Shown here: positions 35,060 to 47,220 of the stretch, piece after piece | How positions within the stretch are numbered: the stretch's first letter is position 1 | How the letters are laid out: each line of letters opens with the position of its first letter | DNA from: Odiellus spinosus | Lineage: Eukaryota > Arthropoda > Arachnida > Opiliones > Phalangiidae | Reading direction: 5' to 3' | DNA: 64,000 nt | Assembly (NCBI GenBank): GCA_963920705.1 | Contig: OY987233.1 | Location: forward strand, 14,309,459 to 14,373,458 | The notes under the pieces: model-generated | Databases searched by the model: none | Told to the model about the DNA's origin: nothing | What the model saw: only the letters and a program-made list of their open reading frames with translations | Position numbers and translations under genes: made by a program

Positions 35060-35450
35060 ATTAAAGTATCAATGCAACCTAACAAGTGATTCCGTATCGT
35101 TTAAATAGGCCTAATCCACCAAAATACATTTTTACAAATCAATTTAATCAATTTGAAACTAACCCCGAAATAGGCTTAGCTTGAATCATGGAGATACCGA
35201 ATCTCTTAGCATTGAAGAGTCAGCGACCAATTAACAAAAACCCATCGTTAAGACGAGATATCTATGAGATTTCCAATAACATTCGATTGGTTGCTGACCC
35301 TTCAATGGGAAGAAATTCAGGATCTTCATGAATCCAGCTAAGCCTATTTTGATTGAAAGTTTTAAATTTATTTCTAGTTTAATATTTGTTTGTAATTTTT
35401 TTCTACTGGTGGATTAGGACTATTTAAAACGATAAGGAATCGATAAAAAG
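35060..35450. mobile_element. F1 foldback MITE, copy next to the element
   Basis: Begins TTAAAGTATCAATGCAACC. Long inverted arms carry CGTTTAAATAGGCCTAATCC at the left and GGATTAGGACTATTTAAAAC at the right; inner arms carry TCAGCGACCAATTAAC / GATTGGTTGCTGACCC. It lies 60 bp from the right tip of the palindrome and is a host repeat, not part of the element. Confidence 0.8.
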
Positions 35451-35903
35451 CTATACTTTTATATTGATATTAATTTTTTAACTTAATCGTATCGTAGGCT
35501 TAACAAGGATCAATATTGAGCTAGCATCATCCTGGAAGCAAGCAGGCTTGACCTTACTAAATTAGCTTACGTACCGTTAGTCCTCTATTAGTTTTTGAAT
35601 CTAAATTAGCATTAAATTCAATAGTTTACTATCCGGTAGTACAAATCATTCTCAGGTTGTAACTAGGGTATGTAATATCACTCGGAATACTTGACACCTA
35701 GGAGAAGGGATGAAGATCACAATCATGATGTATCGGTGGTGGTTCCTTCCAAATATCTATATACAAACTATACAAAGCCTACATAAACTCCGTCACCAAA
35801 AATTTTATAATACGCAATATTTCATCTCAAATATATTTTACCTTAACGTGTCTATATTAATTTACGCTAGATGTTAAATGCTATCTATCTGGACAATAAA
35901 GCA
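35451..35903. other. Non-coding region
   Basis: Unique AT-rich DNA with nothing recognised. Confidence 0.4.
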
Positions 35904-36305
35904 TACGGTCACACTAGCATTTCTTAATCGATTTGAATCGGTAAAATCAAATCGATATTCAAATCGCCTGGAATCGTTTTAAGCGTCACGTGTTCACGTA
36001 GCTTCATCTATCGGTTGTTGAAACCGAATCAACATGAAACTGAATTCCGAAACAGTTTCGATAAATCGATTCCAAGGACTAATCGGAACGAAACTAGTGT
36101 GACTGTAGCTTATCTTCATAAATCGATTTGTTGTAGCTTCATTTATCGGTTGTTGAAACCGAATCGGTATGAAACTGGTTCCCGAAGCATTTTCGAGATA
36201 TCGAATCAAATCGATTCTAGAAAAGACGGTTTCCCGTTCACACGACTCTAGCGAAACGTTTTGAAACGGTTTAAATCGATTCCAAGGCCTAGAATGAGCG
36301 CAGCT
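35904..36305 (-). mobile_element. M2 MITE, copy C (compound)
   Basis: Starts ATACGGTCACACTAGCATTTC and ends CCAAGGCCTAGAATGAGCGC. The interior repeats the ATCTATCGGTTGTTGAAACC segment twice, with an internal GAAACTAGTGTGACTGTAGC end, so one copy appears nested in or tandem to a partial second. Confidence 0.85.
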
Positions 36306-37547
36306 TAATAGATTGTACATTTAATACTAATTTATTTCGCTTTGAACTTGATTTAAATTTTGGTTCTCGTCAAATCCAGATGCTCAATTATTTTCCCACT
36401 TTTGTAAATTACAAGGTTATATATATATATTTTTTTTTCAAGCTGAGTCAGAGATTGCCACCAGGGACACATTTACGCCTTTAACCCCGTCGTCGTCATC
36501 GCTTCCTTCCCATGATAGTGTCGTATTATCAGAAGTCAATTAAATATATAAGAAGGAAGTATACAAAAATTGAGTTGGGAATATATATTTTCTTCTAGAG
36601 ATCCATTTCGATCCTCAGTTCGCAAAACATTTTTTGAAAATGCCTGACGGACATATAGTTTTATCATTTATTCAAAGTCGGTTTCGTGGCGTCTTTTTCT
36701 TAAAAGTACTTAATCCAAAAAGCTCACTATCTTTCGTTACGAAATTTATCGTTAATAACGTTCCAGAAATAAACTGTCATATATCGGTATTATGGATTTG
36801 TACCAATATCACTTGACCATAATGATCACATAAAATTAAAGCTTAGATTGTATATAAATGTAATGACAAGTAATGTTGGTTATTGGAGGTTTGTTTTTAC
36901 CAGTTCAGCTTAAATGAATACTGACAACCTGAGGTTTTTTACAATACGAATATTAGGACTAAAATACTTCTTCCGAAAAGGGTTTTAACATACTTCTGAT
37001 TGTATATATACCCAACCTACTTGACTATTCAAAGATAGTAGACAGTATCGGATAAACTTGAAGAGGATTGATACACAATAATAAATCAGATAAGGAAAAA
37101 TAGTTCGTAATACCGACTGACATTGTAGCATATATATACACCTCTGCAAGTACAAATAATAGTCTAAACTTCTATTTGGATTTTTGGAAGCTCTGCTTAT
37201 GTAGGTCGTGGTTCCGATTTTTTCGCCCTCTCTGTTGGGGTTTTGGGATTGGGGTGATAAAGGGGGGTTATGACCCCTCAGCCGATTACTTTTGATAGTT
37301 CTCTGGGGGCCTTAGAGCTCTTTCTCACCCTCAGTCGGTATCCTGGCTACGTGATTTGGGCTTCGAATGGCCGGCCGGCGTGCACCTCAAAACTAATTTT
37401 CGCCATCCCCATGGTCCCCCAATTCTCAACTGTATATAGGCATAGTCACGGCCCATACTGTTACTGCATGACCGAATTATTTTTTTACGCTATTAGGATG
37501 AAAATAGACGTAAAAATCTGGTTTCAAGGGATAATGAAGAGTTTTTA
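36306..37547. other. Non-coding region with R1 fragment
   Basis: 36676-36790 (plus) is the 3' part of R1 (TTTTTCTTAAAAGTACTTAATCC split as TTTTTCTTAAAAG and TACTTAATCC; then AACGTTCCAGAAATAAACTG). No gene is recognised; the 92-aa frame at 37270-37548 has no family features. Confidence 0.55.
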
Positions 37548-37915
37548 ATCAACGTTATTATTTTTTAATCAGTTTTAATCAAAGTTATAAATTTTTAATC
37601 AGTTACCAAATTTTTGATCAGGTTTAATCAACTTTTTCAATTCTTAATCCATCAAAGTTATTAATTTATAATCAGTGTTACCAATTTTTAATCAGTTTTT
37701 ATCAACGTTATTAATTTTACATAAGTTTATATCAACGTTATTAATTTTAAATCAGGTTTAATTAACTTTTAATCAATTCCATCAAAGTTATTAATTTTTA
37801 ATCAGTTATGATCAGATTTAATCAATGTTTTCAATTTTTAATAAGATTCTATCAAAGGTATCAATTTTTAATCAGTTTTAATCAGCGTTACTAATTTTTA
37901 TCAGTTTTAATTAGA
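37548..37915 (+). repeat. Degenerate tandem array, TTTTTAATCAGTTTTAATCA unit
   Basis: Ten or more imperfect units of roughly 30 bp built from TTTTTAATCAG and TATCAACGTTATTAA. Divergence is high, suggesting an old array. Confidence 0.7.
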
Positions 37916-38688
37916 CGCTCGTGAAGATATGAGCAGTAGTCAACAAAAATCATAATGAATTAATTTAAAATTTATTCCAAATTTTTAACGTAATATTTAT
38001 AAATGCTTTAGTTCTGTTTTTTCTCAGATATAAATTTAACATTAATTTTATCTTTTAAGATAAAATTTAATCATTTTCAATGTTAATTAATCAATGACAA
38101 AATCTTCTTGATTTTATTTTTTTAACTTTCTCAACCCATCTCTTTTGTCGACCTTGGAGTTTAAGCCGATAAAAATCATAAAAGTATTGGGTGTTTTTTA
38201 AAAACCAGTCACGTGGACAATTTTCAACTTATATATGTATATAATAGGTGGGCTGAAAGGCGGCCCAGTATAAGCGTCCAATTATCTTCGAGTGTTAAAT
38301 AAATTATGAGAAAATTGTAGCGTGTTTATATGAAGGAAAGTTTTATTTTCTAGGATGGGCTCGCTGAGATTAGAGATGTATTTTATATAAATTTTTATTC
38401 TTTTAGGGTGCAATTTTATTCCCGATTTTATCTATTGTGATAAAACACCTAATTTAATACAGTTTAAAGTAAATTAATTTGATTTTTATTTAAATTACTT
38501 CCCCTTTTGAAATATAGTTTGTTCGAAATAAATTATTGTATCAATAATTTATTTTTTCAAGTAGATATTTACCCATTGTATATTAATTTTTGTAAATAGG
38601 CCTATGTATCAAAAATTTCAAAAATTAACCTGCCCTATGAAGATATTTATCAGGAGAGATTAGTTATGAATTAAATATTTATCATGGA
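37916..38688. other. Non-coding region
   Basis: AT-rich unique DNA before the large satellite, with nothing recognised. Confidence 0.4.
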
Positions 38689-41303
38689 GGGAATTAAATA
38701 TTAATCGTTTCTGTGGGAATTAAATATTAATCGTTTCTGTGGGAATTAAATATTAATCGTTTCTGTGGGAATTAAATATTAATCGTTTCTGTGGGAATTA
38801 AATATTAATCGTTTCTGTGGGAATTAAATATTAATCGTTTCTGTGGGAATTAAATATTAATCGTTTCTGTGGGAATTAAATATTAATCGTTTCTGTGGGA
38901 ATTAAATATTAATCGTTTCTGTGGGAATTAAATATTAATCGTTTCTGTGGGAATTAAATATTAATCGTTTCTGTGGGAATTAAATATTAATCGTTCCTGT
39001 GGGAATTAAATATTAATCGTTCCTGTGGGAATTAAATATTAATCGTTCCTGTGGGAATTAAATATTAATCGTTCCTGTGGGAATTAAATATTAATCGTTC
39101 CTGTGGGAATTAAATATTAATCGTTCCTGTGGGAATTAAATATTAATCGTTCCTGTGGGAATTAAATATTAATCGTTCCTGTGGGAATTAAATATTAATC
39201 GTTCCTGTGGGAATTAAATATTAATCGTTCCTGTGGGAATTAAATATTAATCGTTCCTGTGGGAATTAAATATTAATCGTTCCTGTGGGAATTAAATATT
39301 AATCGTTCCTGTGGGAATTAAATATTAATCGTTCCTGTGGGAATTAAATATTAATCGTTCCTGTGGGAATTAAATATTAATCGTTCCTGTGGGAATTAAA
39401 TATTAATCGTTCCTGTGGGAATTAAATATTAATCGTTCCTGTGGGAATTAAATATTAATCGTTCCTGTGGGAATTAAATATTAATCGTTCCTGTGGGAAT
39501 TAAATATTAATCGTTCCTGTGGGAATTAAATATTAATCGTTCCTGTGGGAATTAAATATTAATCGTTCCTGTGGGAATTAAATATTAATCGTTCCTGTGG
39601 GAATTAAATATTAATCGTTCCTGTGGGAATTAAATATTAATCGTTCCTGTGGGAATTAAATATTAATCGTTCCTGTGGGAATTAAATATTAATCGTTCCT
39701 GTGGGAATTAAATATTAATCGTTCCTGTGGGAATTAAATATTAATCGTTCCTGTGGGAATTAAATATTAATCGTTCCTGTGGGAATTAAATATTAATCGT
39801 TCCTGTGGGAATTAAATATTAATCGTTCCTGTGGGAATTAAATATTAATCGTTCCTGTGGGAATTAAATATTAATCGTTCCTGTGGGAATTAAATATTAA
39901 TCGTTCCTGTGGGAATTAAATATTAATCGTTCCTGTGGGAATTAAATATTAATCGTTCCTGTGGGAATTAAATATTAATCGTTCCTGTGGGAATTAAATA
40001 TTAATCGTTCCTGTGGGAATTAAATATTAATCGTTCCTGTGGGAATTAAATATTAATCGTTCCTGTGGGAATTAAATATTAATCGTTCCTGTGGGAATTA
40101 AATATTAATCGTTCCTGTGGGAATTAAATATTAATCGTTCCTGTGGGAATTAAATATTAATCGTTCCTGTGGGAATTAAATATTAATCGTTCCTGTGGGA
40201 ATTAAATATTAATCGTTCCTGTGGGAATTAAATATTAATCGTTCCTGTGGGAATTAAATATTAATCGTTCCTGTGGGAATTAAATATTAATCGTTCCTGT
40301 GGGAATTAAATATTAATCGTTCCTGTGGGAATTAAATATTAATCGTTCCTGTGGGAATTAAATATTAATCGTTCCTGTGGGAATTAAATATTAATCGTTC
40401 CTGTGGGAATTAAATATTAATCGTTCCTGTGGGAATTAAATATTAATCGTTCCTGTGGGAATTAAATATTAATCGTTCCTGTGGGAATTAAATATTAATC
40501 GTTCCTGTGGGAATTAAATATTAATCGTTCCTGTGGGAATTAAATATTAATCGTTCCTGTGGGAATTAAATATTAATCGTTCCTGTGGGAATTAAATATT
40601 AATCGTTCCTGTGGGAATTAAATATTAATCGTTCCTGTGGGAATTAAATATTAATCGTTCCTGTGGGAATTAAATATTAATCGTTCCTGTGGGAATTAAA
40701 TATTAATCGTTCCTGTGGGAATTAAATATTAATCGTTCCTGTGGGAATTAAATATTAATCGTTCCTGTGGGAATTAAATATTAATCGTTCCTGTGGGAAT
40801 TAAATATTAATCGTTCCTGTGGGAATTAAATATTAATCGTTCCTGTGGGAATTAAATATTAATCGTTCCTGTGGGAATTAAATATTAATCGTTCCTGTGG
40901 GAATTAAATATTAATCGTTCCTGTGGGAATTAAATATTAATCGTTCCTGTGGGAATTAAATATTAATCGTTCCTGTGGGAATTAAATATTAATCGTTCCT
41001 GTGGGAATTAAATATTAATCGTTCCTGTGGGAATTAAATATTAATCGTTCCTGTGGGAATTAAATATTAATCGTTCCTGTGGGAATTAAATATTAATCGT
41101 TCCTGTGGGAATTAAATATTAATCGTTCCTGTGGGAATTAAATATTAATCGTTCCTGTGGGAATTAAATATTAATCGTTCCTGTGGGAATTAAATATTAA
41201 TCGTTCCTGTGGGAATTAAATATTAATCGTTCCTGTGGGAATTAAATATTAATCGTTCCTGTGGGAATTAAATATTAATCGTTCCTGTGGGAATTAAATA
41301 TCA
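38689..41303 (+). repeat. Large 26-bp satellite array (about 100 copies)
   Basis: The unit contains GGGAATTAAATATTAATCG followed by TTCCTGT. About 2.6 kb, practically identical throughout. The first roughly 12 copies carry TTTCTG and all copies from about 38992 carry TTCCTG, with a sharp switch. The array ends with a damaged unit (TATCAGTTCGGGGG) that leads into the 29-bp array. Confidence 0.97.
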
Positions 41304-41526
41304 GTTCGGGGGAAAATTAGATATTAACCAGTCGCGGCCGAGAAATTAAATATTAACCAGTCGCGGCCGAGAAATTAAATATTAACCAGTCGCGGCCGAG
41401 AAATTAAATATTAACCAGTCGCGGCCGAGAAATTAAATATTAACCAGTCGCGGCCGAGAAATTAAATATTAACCAGTCGCGGCCGAGAAATTAAATATTA
41501 ACCAGTCGCGGCCGAGAAATTAAATA
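41304..41526 (+). repeat. 29-bp satellite array with CGCGGCCG core (7 copies)
   Basis: The unit contains AAATTAAATATTAACCAGTC followed by GCGGCCGAG. It shares AATTAAATATTAA with the preceding 26-bp unit but has a CG-rich half, which is unusual for this AT-rich window. Confidence 0.95.
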
Positions 41527-42485
41527 CTACTATCAATGTCTAGATTAAAAATGCTCTGGTAATCTAAATATAAATTAAATTAACGTGTAAATTAACGTGT
41601 AAATTAAATGATAAAGATAGGAGAAATTAATTCTAAATGACTTACATCATTCTATCGTCAAAGCATTTCCTAGTGTTTATAAAATTGAAAGTCTAAAAAA
41701 ACGATTAATGTTTTGGACTGGAATATTCATCCATGATGGCCGATCTTTTGAATTTAATGTTTTTGGAAAGTTATATAACCCCCTTCAATTTCATGTTAGT
41801 GATGCTTCCCCCTTCTTGGAGGTAAGAAAAGGGGTGTTTAAAGGCGTCATTAAAATGCCTGTAATGAGATCCCTTTTTCTATAATATACTTCGGGATATT
41901 TTTTTTAAACCACGCCCCTTGGATTCTCCTGACCCGAACGCGGCTAAGATTTTCCATTCAGGTTTTTTCACCTCTAATAAATTTAATAACAAAACTTCAG
42001 TAACTTTCTCAGTTATCTAATGATCATAGTTAATGCGTTTTTGAAATGAGATATCGTTACTTTTCAAAACTCATTTTTTAAATTTAAAATAATATTTTTT
42101 TTTTATTATTTCAATGGCGTGATTTTAATCTTAAAAGCTTCGTATTAATAGACATACTATATATTTTGTAACAATCTTAAAATGGATCTAAAGTTATATA
42201 GAAAAACGGTTCATTTTGATATTTTTCTAAAGTTGCAACTGAGTGTAAGACTCGTATCGCTATTTTAAGGACTTAAAATAAAATCATACATCAATTTTTT
42301 AAATTTTAAATGATTTATTTATAGGTTTCAGTATGAAAAAAATTAAAGTGATTCTGATATTTTTTGTTTTGGAAATAATTTTTTGTCATTAGGAATTTAT
42401 TCATGTTTAAAATTTACTTTTGGGTCCAAAATTATGATTAATTTCACAAGGAGACCCTGTACTATATTTAACCCAAAAACAAGTT
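41527..42485. other. Non-coding region
   Basis: AT-rich unique DNA with no gene recognised. AAATTAAAGTGATTCTGATA near 42343 resembles an isolated R1 end. Confidence 0.4.
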
Positions 42486-42900
42486 ATTTTTTATCGATTC
42501 CTTATTGTTTAAATAGGCCTAACCCGCTAGTGAAAAAAAAATTACGAACAAATATTAAACTAGAAATAAATTTTAAACTTACCCGGAAAATAGACTTGGC
42601 GGGATTCATGGAGATCCTGATTTCCTCGCGTATAAGGTCTAGCGACCAATCTAACGCGATTGTAAGTCTCCTGGAGATCTCGCGTGAACGACGGGCCTTT
42701 GCTCATTGGTCGCTAGACCTTACACCGAGGCAATTCAGGATCTCCATGAATCCCGCTAAGCTTATATTTTTCGTAGGTTTTAAATTTATTTCTAGTTTAA
42801 TAATTCTTTTGTAAACTTTTATCGGTGGATTAGGCCTATTTAAACGATGAGGAATTTATAAAAAAAGAACACTTTTTATTAGGTTGCATTCTCTCTTTAA
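42486..42900. mobile_element. F1 foldback MITE, best-preserved copy
   Basis: Outer arms have TTGTTTAAATAGGCCTAACC at the left and GGATTAGGCCTATTTAAACG at the right, ending GGTTGCATTCTCTCTTTAA (42882-42900). Inner arms pair TCATGGAGATCCTGA / TCAGGATCTCCATGA and GGTCTAGCGACCAAT / ATTGGTCGCTAGACC. A 143-aa frame across it is an artefact. Confidence 0.85.
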
Positions 42901-43565
42901 TAGATATTAGATGTTTGTCGGAAGAATTTGAACCCATACACAAAATTTTATCCTCATTTGAAATCTGAAACAGAATATAAACCAAGCCTTAAATAAACAT
43001 TTTTCAAATATTTCTTTAAGTCTTCAAAATATCATTAACACTATATTATACTTATCAGATCAGTTGTCAATATGGGAGATACAGAGGCGGATTGATATTT
43101 AATATTAAATCTCATATAGAAAAAAAGTTTCGATTCAACTCCGTATTGAATAAAAAGCTGGCGCGAGATATTAGACACGCGCTTTAATACTGTCAATTTC
43201 ACCCTGAAATTACAGCGTACGTTATTACTAGGTTACATTTATATCTAAATGTATTAAAACCAGAATTCACGCGCAACTTAGATTTGCAAGCATTTACAAT
43301 TGAAGATGGTTAAAATAATAAAAAAGTTGAAAGTGCGCGAAAAAATGGCGCCAAAAATATAAATACACAAAAGACACGTGCGTGATTAGGCGATTGAATA
43401 TCGCTGATAAAATGTTTATGAAAGTATGTTTGTTGAATCTTTTAACAATAATGGAACCATCTCATATTTTGAACTTAATCTGTATTTAATTCCTAAATCT
43501 TCTTTGACGATTGGCTCGTCCAAAATTCGTAGATTAGTGTAATTTGAAATGCTTTTCGTCACTTT

Positions 43566-43997
43566 TTAAAGTGAGGCTGTTAAAAATGATTCAAAATATA
43601 TATACATATGTCATAGAACAAAATTACCGCGACAGTAAAAATACATTTTTGATAATCACCATTTTCGAAATGAAAATTTCCCGCAATACTACGTCATCAC
43701 TATGGTCGCGTGATTTCGCTATTGTAGAGCCTACATACAGTTGATTCCCGTGCGGTCTAGCACCAGTGATAAGGTCGCTTTCGCGCGATCTTTTTCGTAA
43801 AAGTTCTTAATCAAGAAAGTCAACTATACATTTCGTGTAAAAATTACGTTCCAGAAATAAACTACGTCATATATCGGAAAAAATCACACTTAATATTTTT
43901 GACATTTTCATTTTTAAGTTCCTTTCGAACAGAGGAATGAAATTTTGAAAACAGCGTTTAAAAGTATGACTAAACATTGGTGACAGTGTCACTTTAA
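43566..43997 (+). mobile_element. R1 dispersed repeat, full-length copy (432 bp)
   Basis: TTAA-AGTGAGGCTGT at the left and ACAGTGTCACT-TTAA at the right: inverted ends flanked by TTAA on both sides, as expected for a TTAA-targeting MITE. The interior has GTCATAGAACAAAATTACCG, CATCACTATGGTCGCGTGAT, CTTTTTCGTAAAAGTTCTTA and ACGTTCCAGAAATAAACTAC. It has no coding capacity. Confidence 0.85.
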
Positions 43998-44756
43998 GAA
44001 AGTAAGGTGTATCTCTAAAAATATTTTTATAAACTTTATGTGTAAGAAAAATTCCAATTTCATGGACACGAAAAAAAGCAAAACACGAATTTTTCGTTTT
44101 TTTCGGTGGTCGTCTAATGACCGAAAAAGGGGGGAGGGGGACACACACACACTTTGGTCGTGAAAATGTAATCTTATAGCACCATACCATGGCGGTATTT
44201 CAATTACACGTTCGAGTTATGAAGGAAGAAAAAAATTTTTCTAAAACCTGTGCTCGTAATCGACACCAACACGACGATAACGTATAAATTCCGGACTTTG
44301 GGATGCTAGGCTATAATACAACCTCGAAATATTAAGAAAGAATTCCGGATCTGATGATCAACGCGTGCGCGCCAATGTAAAGGAAGAGATTGATTCGTAT
44401 AAGTTTTAACAAAAGAAAATACTTCTTATTGTTATGAATATCATATTTGAAATTTATATGTAGCGGTGTGTATTTTAAAGGGAGAATGCACACTAACCAT
44501 AAGTTATTTTTAAAAGATTTCCTATTGTTTTAAATCGAGGGGTAGACACTTCGTTTTTTTGTGTACACCTGAGTTCGAATTTTTGCTGACTTCGCCAGAG
44601 TTCACGCGAGTTCCTTGAGTTCACGTGAATTCCTCGAATTCATTCCAATTTGCTTTGAGTTCTCCCAAATTTCTAAGAGTTCGTGCGAGTTCAGTTTGTG
44701 GGAGTTCCTTAAGTGTCTGCCTCCTCGGTTTAAATATACTTTGATTTGATTGTCAC
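43998..44756. other. Non-coding region
   Basis: Contains an F1 5' end at about 44476 (TTAAAGGGAGAATGCACAC) and a run of GAGTTC-type short repeats at 44570-44715, similar to text at about 53010-53100 (both contain TGTACACCTGAGTTC). Confidence 0.5.
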
Positions 44757-45284
44757 TTGTCGAATTTGATTCGATTTTTATCGTCGAATTTGATTCGATT
44801 TTTATCGTCGAATTTGGTTCGATTTTTATCGTCGAATTTGGTTCGATTTTTATCGTCGAATTTGGTTCGATTTTTATCGTCGAATTTGGTTCTATTTTTA
44901 TCGTCGAATTTGGTTCGATTTTTATCGTCGAATTTGGTTCGATTTTTATCGTCGAATTTGGTTCGATTTTTATCGCCGAATTTGGTTCGATTTTTATCGT
45001 CGAATTTGGTTCGATTTTTATCGCCGAATTTGGTTCGATTTTTATCGTCGAATTTGGTTCGATTTTTATCGTCGAATTTGGTTCGATTTTTATCGCCGAA
45101 TTTGGTTCGATTTTTATCGTCGAATTTGGTTCGATTTTTATCGTCGAATTTGGTTCGATTTTTATCGTCGAATTTGGTTCGATTTTTATCGTCGAATTTG
45201 GTTCGATTTTGATCGTCGAATTTGGTTCGATTTTGATCGTCGAATTGGGGTTCGATTTTGATCGTCGAATTTGCTTCGATTTGA
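44757..45284 (+). repeat. 24-bp tandem array with GAATTTGGTTCGATTTTTAT
   Basis: About 22 copies with GTC/GCC variants. Because 24 is a multiple of 3, repetitive frames (VEFGSIFI) stay open; this is a satellite effect. The GGTTCGAT part could superficially suggest a tRNA T-loop, but no cloverleaf is present. Confidence 0.93.
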
Positions 45285-46329
45285 TTGGTCCATTATGTCA
45301 TAAAAACTCTGATTTATTTCCTCTAAACTATTTCCCCATTGAAACTAATACAGTCAAAGGCAATTAGCCGCCGGTTCTCTATGACACAAAAATAAAAAAA
45401 ATTAAAATTACACGCGCTACGTTTTTTTAATTTGTAAATAAAAAATATTGTATTCAATGATAGTTTTCAGCACGTATAAAGCTAGTCCCCTCTTTAAAGT
45501 TTATATCTTAATCTATAGAAGTAAGAGGGACATATAGTTTCGTACGTACTCCCATTTTAAAGTGATCCTAAAGTTCTAAGTGTAGGTAGGCGGTCAGAAG
45601 ACTCCATTTTTGGCGAACCACTATTATACCTTAGAGGGGAAAACATTAATTTTATAGCTAATGTCCATCCAAATTAATGTAACGTTAATATACGAGGGGA
45701 ATCAGTTAAATTATGTTAGTATATTCATATTCCCCGCCTTCCGTTGAATTATATCATTCAACCGTGAACGAATGGCGGCTTCCTTTGAAATTAGAAACCC
45801 AGGCAATTTTTTTTAACTTGGGGATTTTTTTCTTATGGCGGGTGTAATCTTAGTAACAATTTTTTATTTTCTCGGATTATTAATTATTTTTTGGTGGTAA
45901 TCGTGAGCTAATTATTAAAATTTTACTAAAAGGATGTTTAGCCCAATATTTTTTATAGATACCCGTGAAAAAATATGGGATATATAATATAAAAAAAATA
46001 TTATTTTCTATATACTAAGGATATTATTTCAAAATAAAATTATCTGCCTAGACCATGTGTTAATTATCTTAAGAAATATTATATTTTATGTTTAGGAGCA
46101 ATTTTTTTAATTAGTTTTATGTGGTCATTGAACTTTAATGACTCTTATTCAAATTGATTATATTCGTAATAATATGTCATTTAATATTTAATTGGTTTTA
46201 TTCGTATCTTAGTCTTTTAATGTTTGATATTATTTTATGATTTTATTATTAACGGTATTTTATGATTTTTAATTCTTTTGTTTATTTTACTATAATTTTA
46301 TTATTTTAATATAGGCACCAGTATTTCAG
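45285..46329. other. Non-coding region
   Basis: AT-rich. A TTTTCAGCACGTATAAAGC copy of the GCGCTG-type motif lies near 45463. No gene recognised. Confidence 0.4.
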
Positions 46330-46925
46330 TTATATTATATTTTTCTTATATTATTTTTATTCTATTTTTCTAATATTATATTTTTATTCTATTTTTCTAG
46401 TATTATATTATTTTTATACGCTTTTTCTAATACTATGTTATTTTTATACTATTTTTCTAATATTATGTTATTTTTATACTATTTTTCTAATATTATAATA
46501 TTTTTATTCTATTTTTCTAATATTATATTATTTTTCTATTTTTCTAATATTATATTATTTTTGTTCTATTTTTCTAATAATATTTTTATTCTATTTTTCT
46601 AATATTATTTTCATTCTATTTTTATAATATTTTCATTCTATTTTTATAATATTTTCATTCTATTTTTATAATATTTTTATTCTATTTTTATATTTTTATT
46701 CTATTTTTATATTTTTATTCTATTTTTATATTTTTATTCTATTTTTATATTTTTATTCTATTTTTATATTTTTATTCTATTTTTATATTTTTATTCTATT
46801 TTTATATTTTTATTCTATTTTTATATTTTTATTCTATTTTTATATTTTTATTCTATTTTTATATTTTTATTCTATTTTTATATTTTTATTCTATTTTTAT
46901 ATTTTTATTCTATTTTTATAATATT
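46330..46925 (+). repeat. T-rich tandem array, 19-bp core unit TCTATTTTTATATTTTTAT
   Basis: It starts with irregular TTTTTCTAATATTATA units and becomes a regular 19-bp array from about 46680. It is strongly strand-biased (T-rich plus strand). Confidence 0.85.
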
Positions 46926-47220
46926 ATTTTTATTCTTTTTTTATATTACTATTATATTTTTATTCTTTTTTTATATTACTATTATATTTTTATTCTTTTT
47001 TTATATTACTATTATATTTTTATTCTTTTTTTATATTACTATTATATTTTTATTCTTTTTTTATATTACTATTATATTTTTATTCTTTTTTTATATTACT
47101 ATTATATTTTTATTCTTTTTTTATATTACTATTATATTTTTATTCTTTTTTTATATTACTATTATATTTTTATTCTTTTTTTATATTACTATTATATTAT
47201 TATTATTCTATTTTAATATT
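46926..47220 (+). repeat. T-rich tandem array, 30-bp unit with TTCTTTTTTTATATTACT
   Basis: About nine identical copies continuing directly from the 19-bp array. It appears derived from it by change of unit length. Confidence 0.9.

Noticed and set aside
38689..41303. CRISPR-like regular repeat array
   Set aside because: There are no unique spacers; the unit is repeated head to tail without intervening sequence, and the host is eukaryotic.
42383..42814. 143-aa frame
   Set aside because: It lies across the two arms of the F1 foldback, and its peptide is partly a translation of both strands of the same hairpin.
44757..45284. tRNA genes suggested by repeated GGTTCGAT
   Set aside because: There is no A-box, anticodon stem or acceptor pairing; it is part of a 24-bp satellite unit.
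44750..45367. Overlapping 205- and 151-aa plus-strand frames (VEFGSIFI and SNLVRFLS repeats)
   Set aside because: A 24-bp satellite keeps frames open trivially; two frames at once and no flanking coding sequence argue against a gene.
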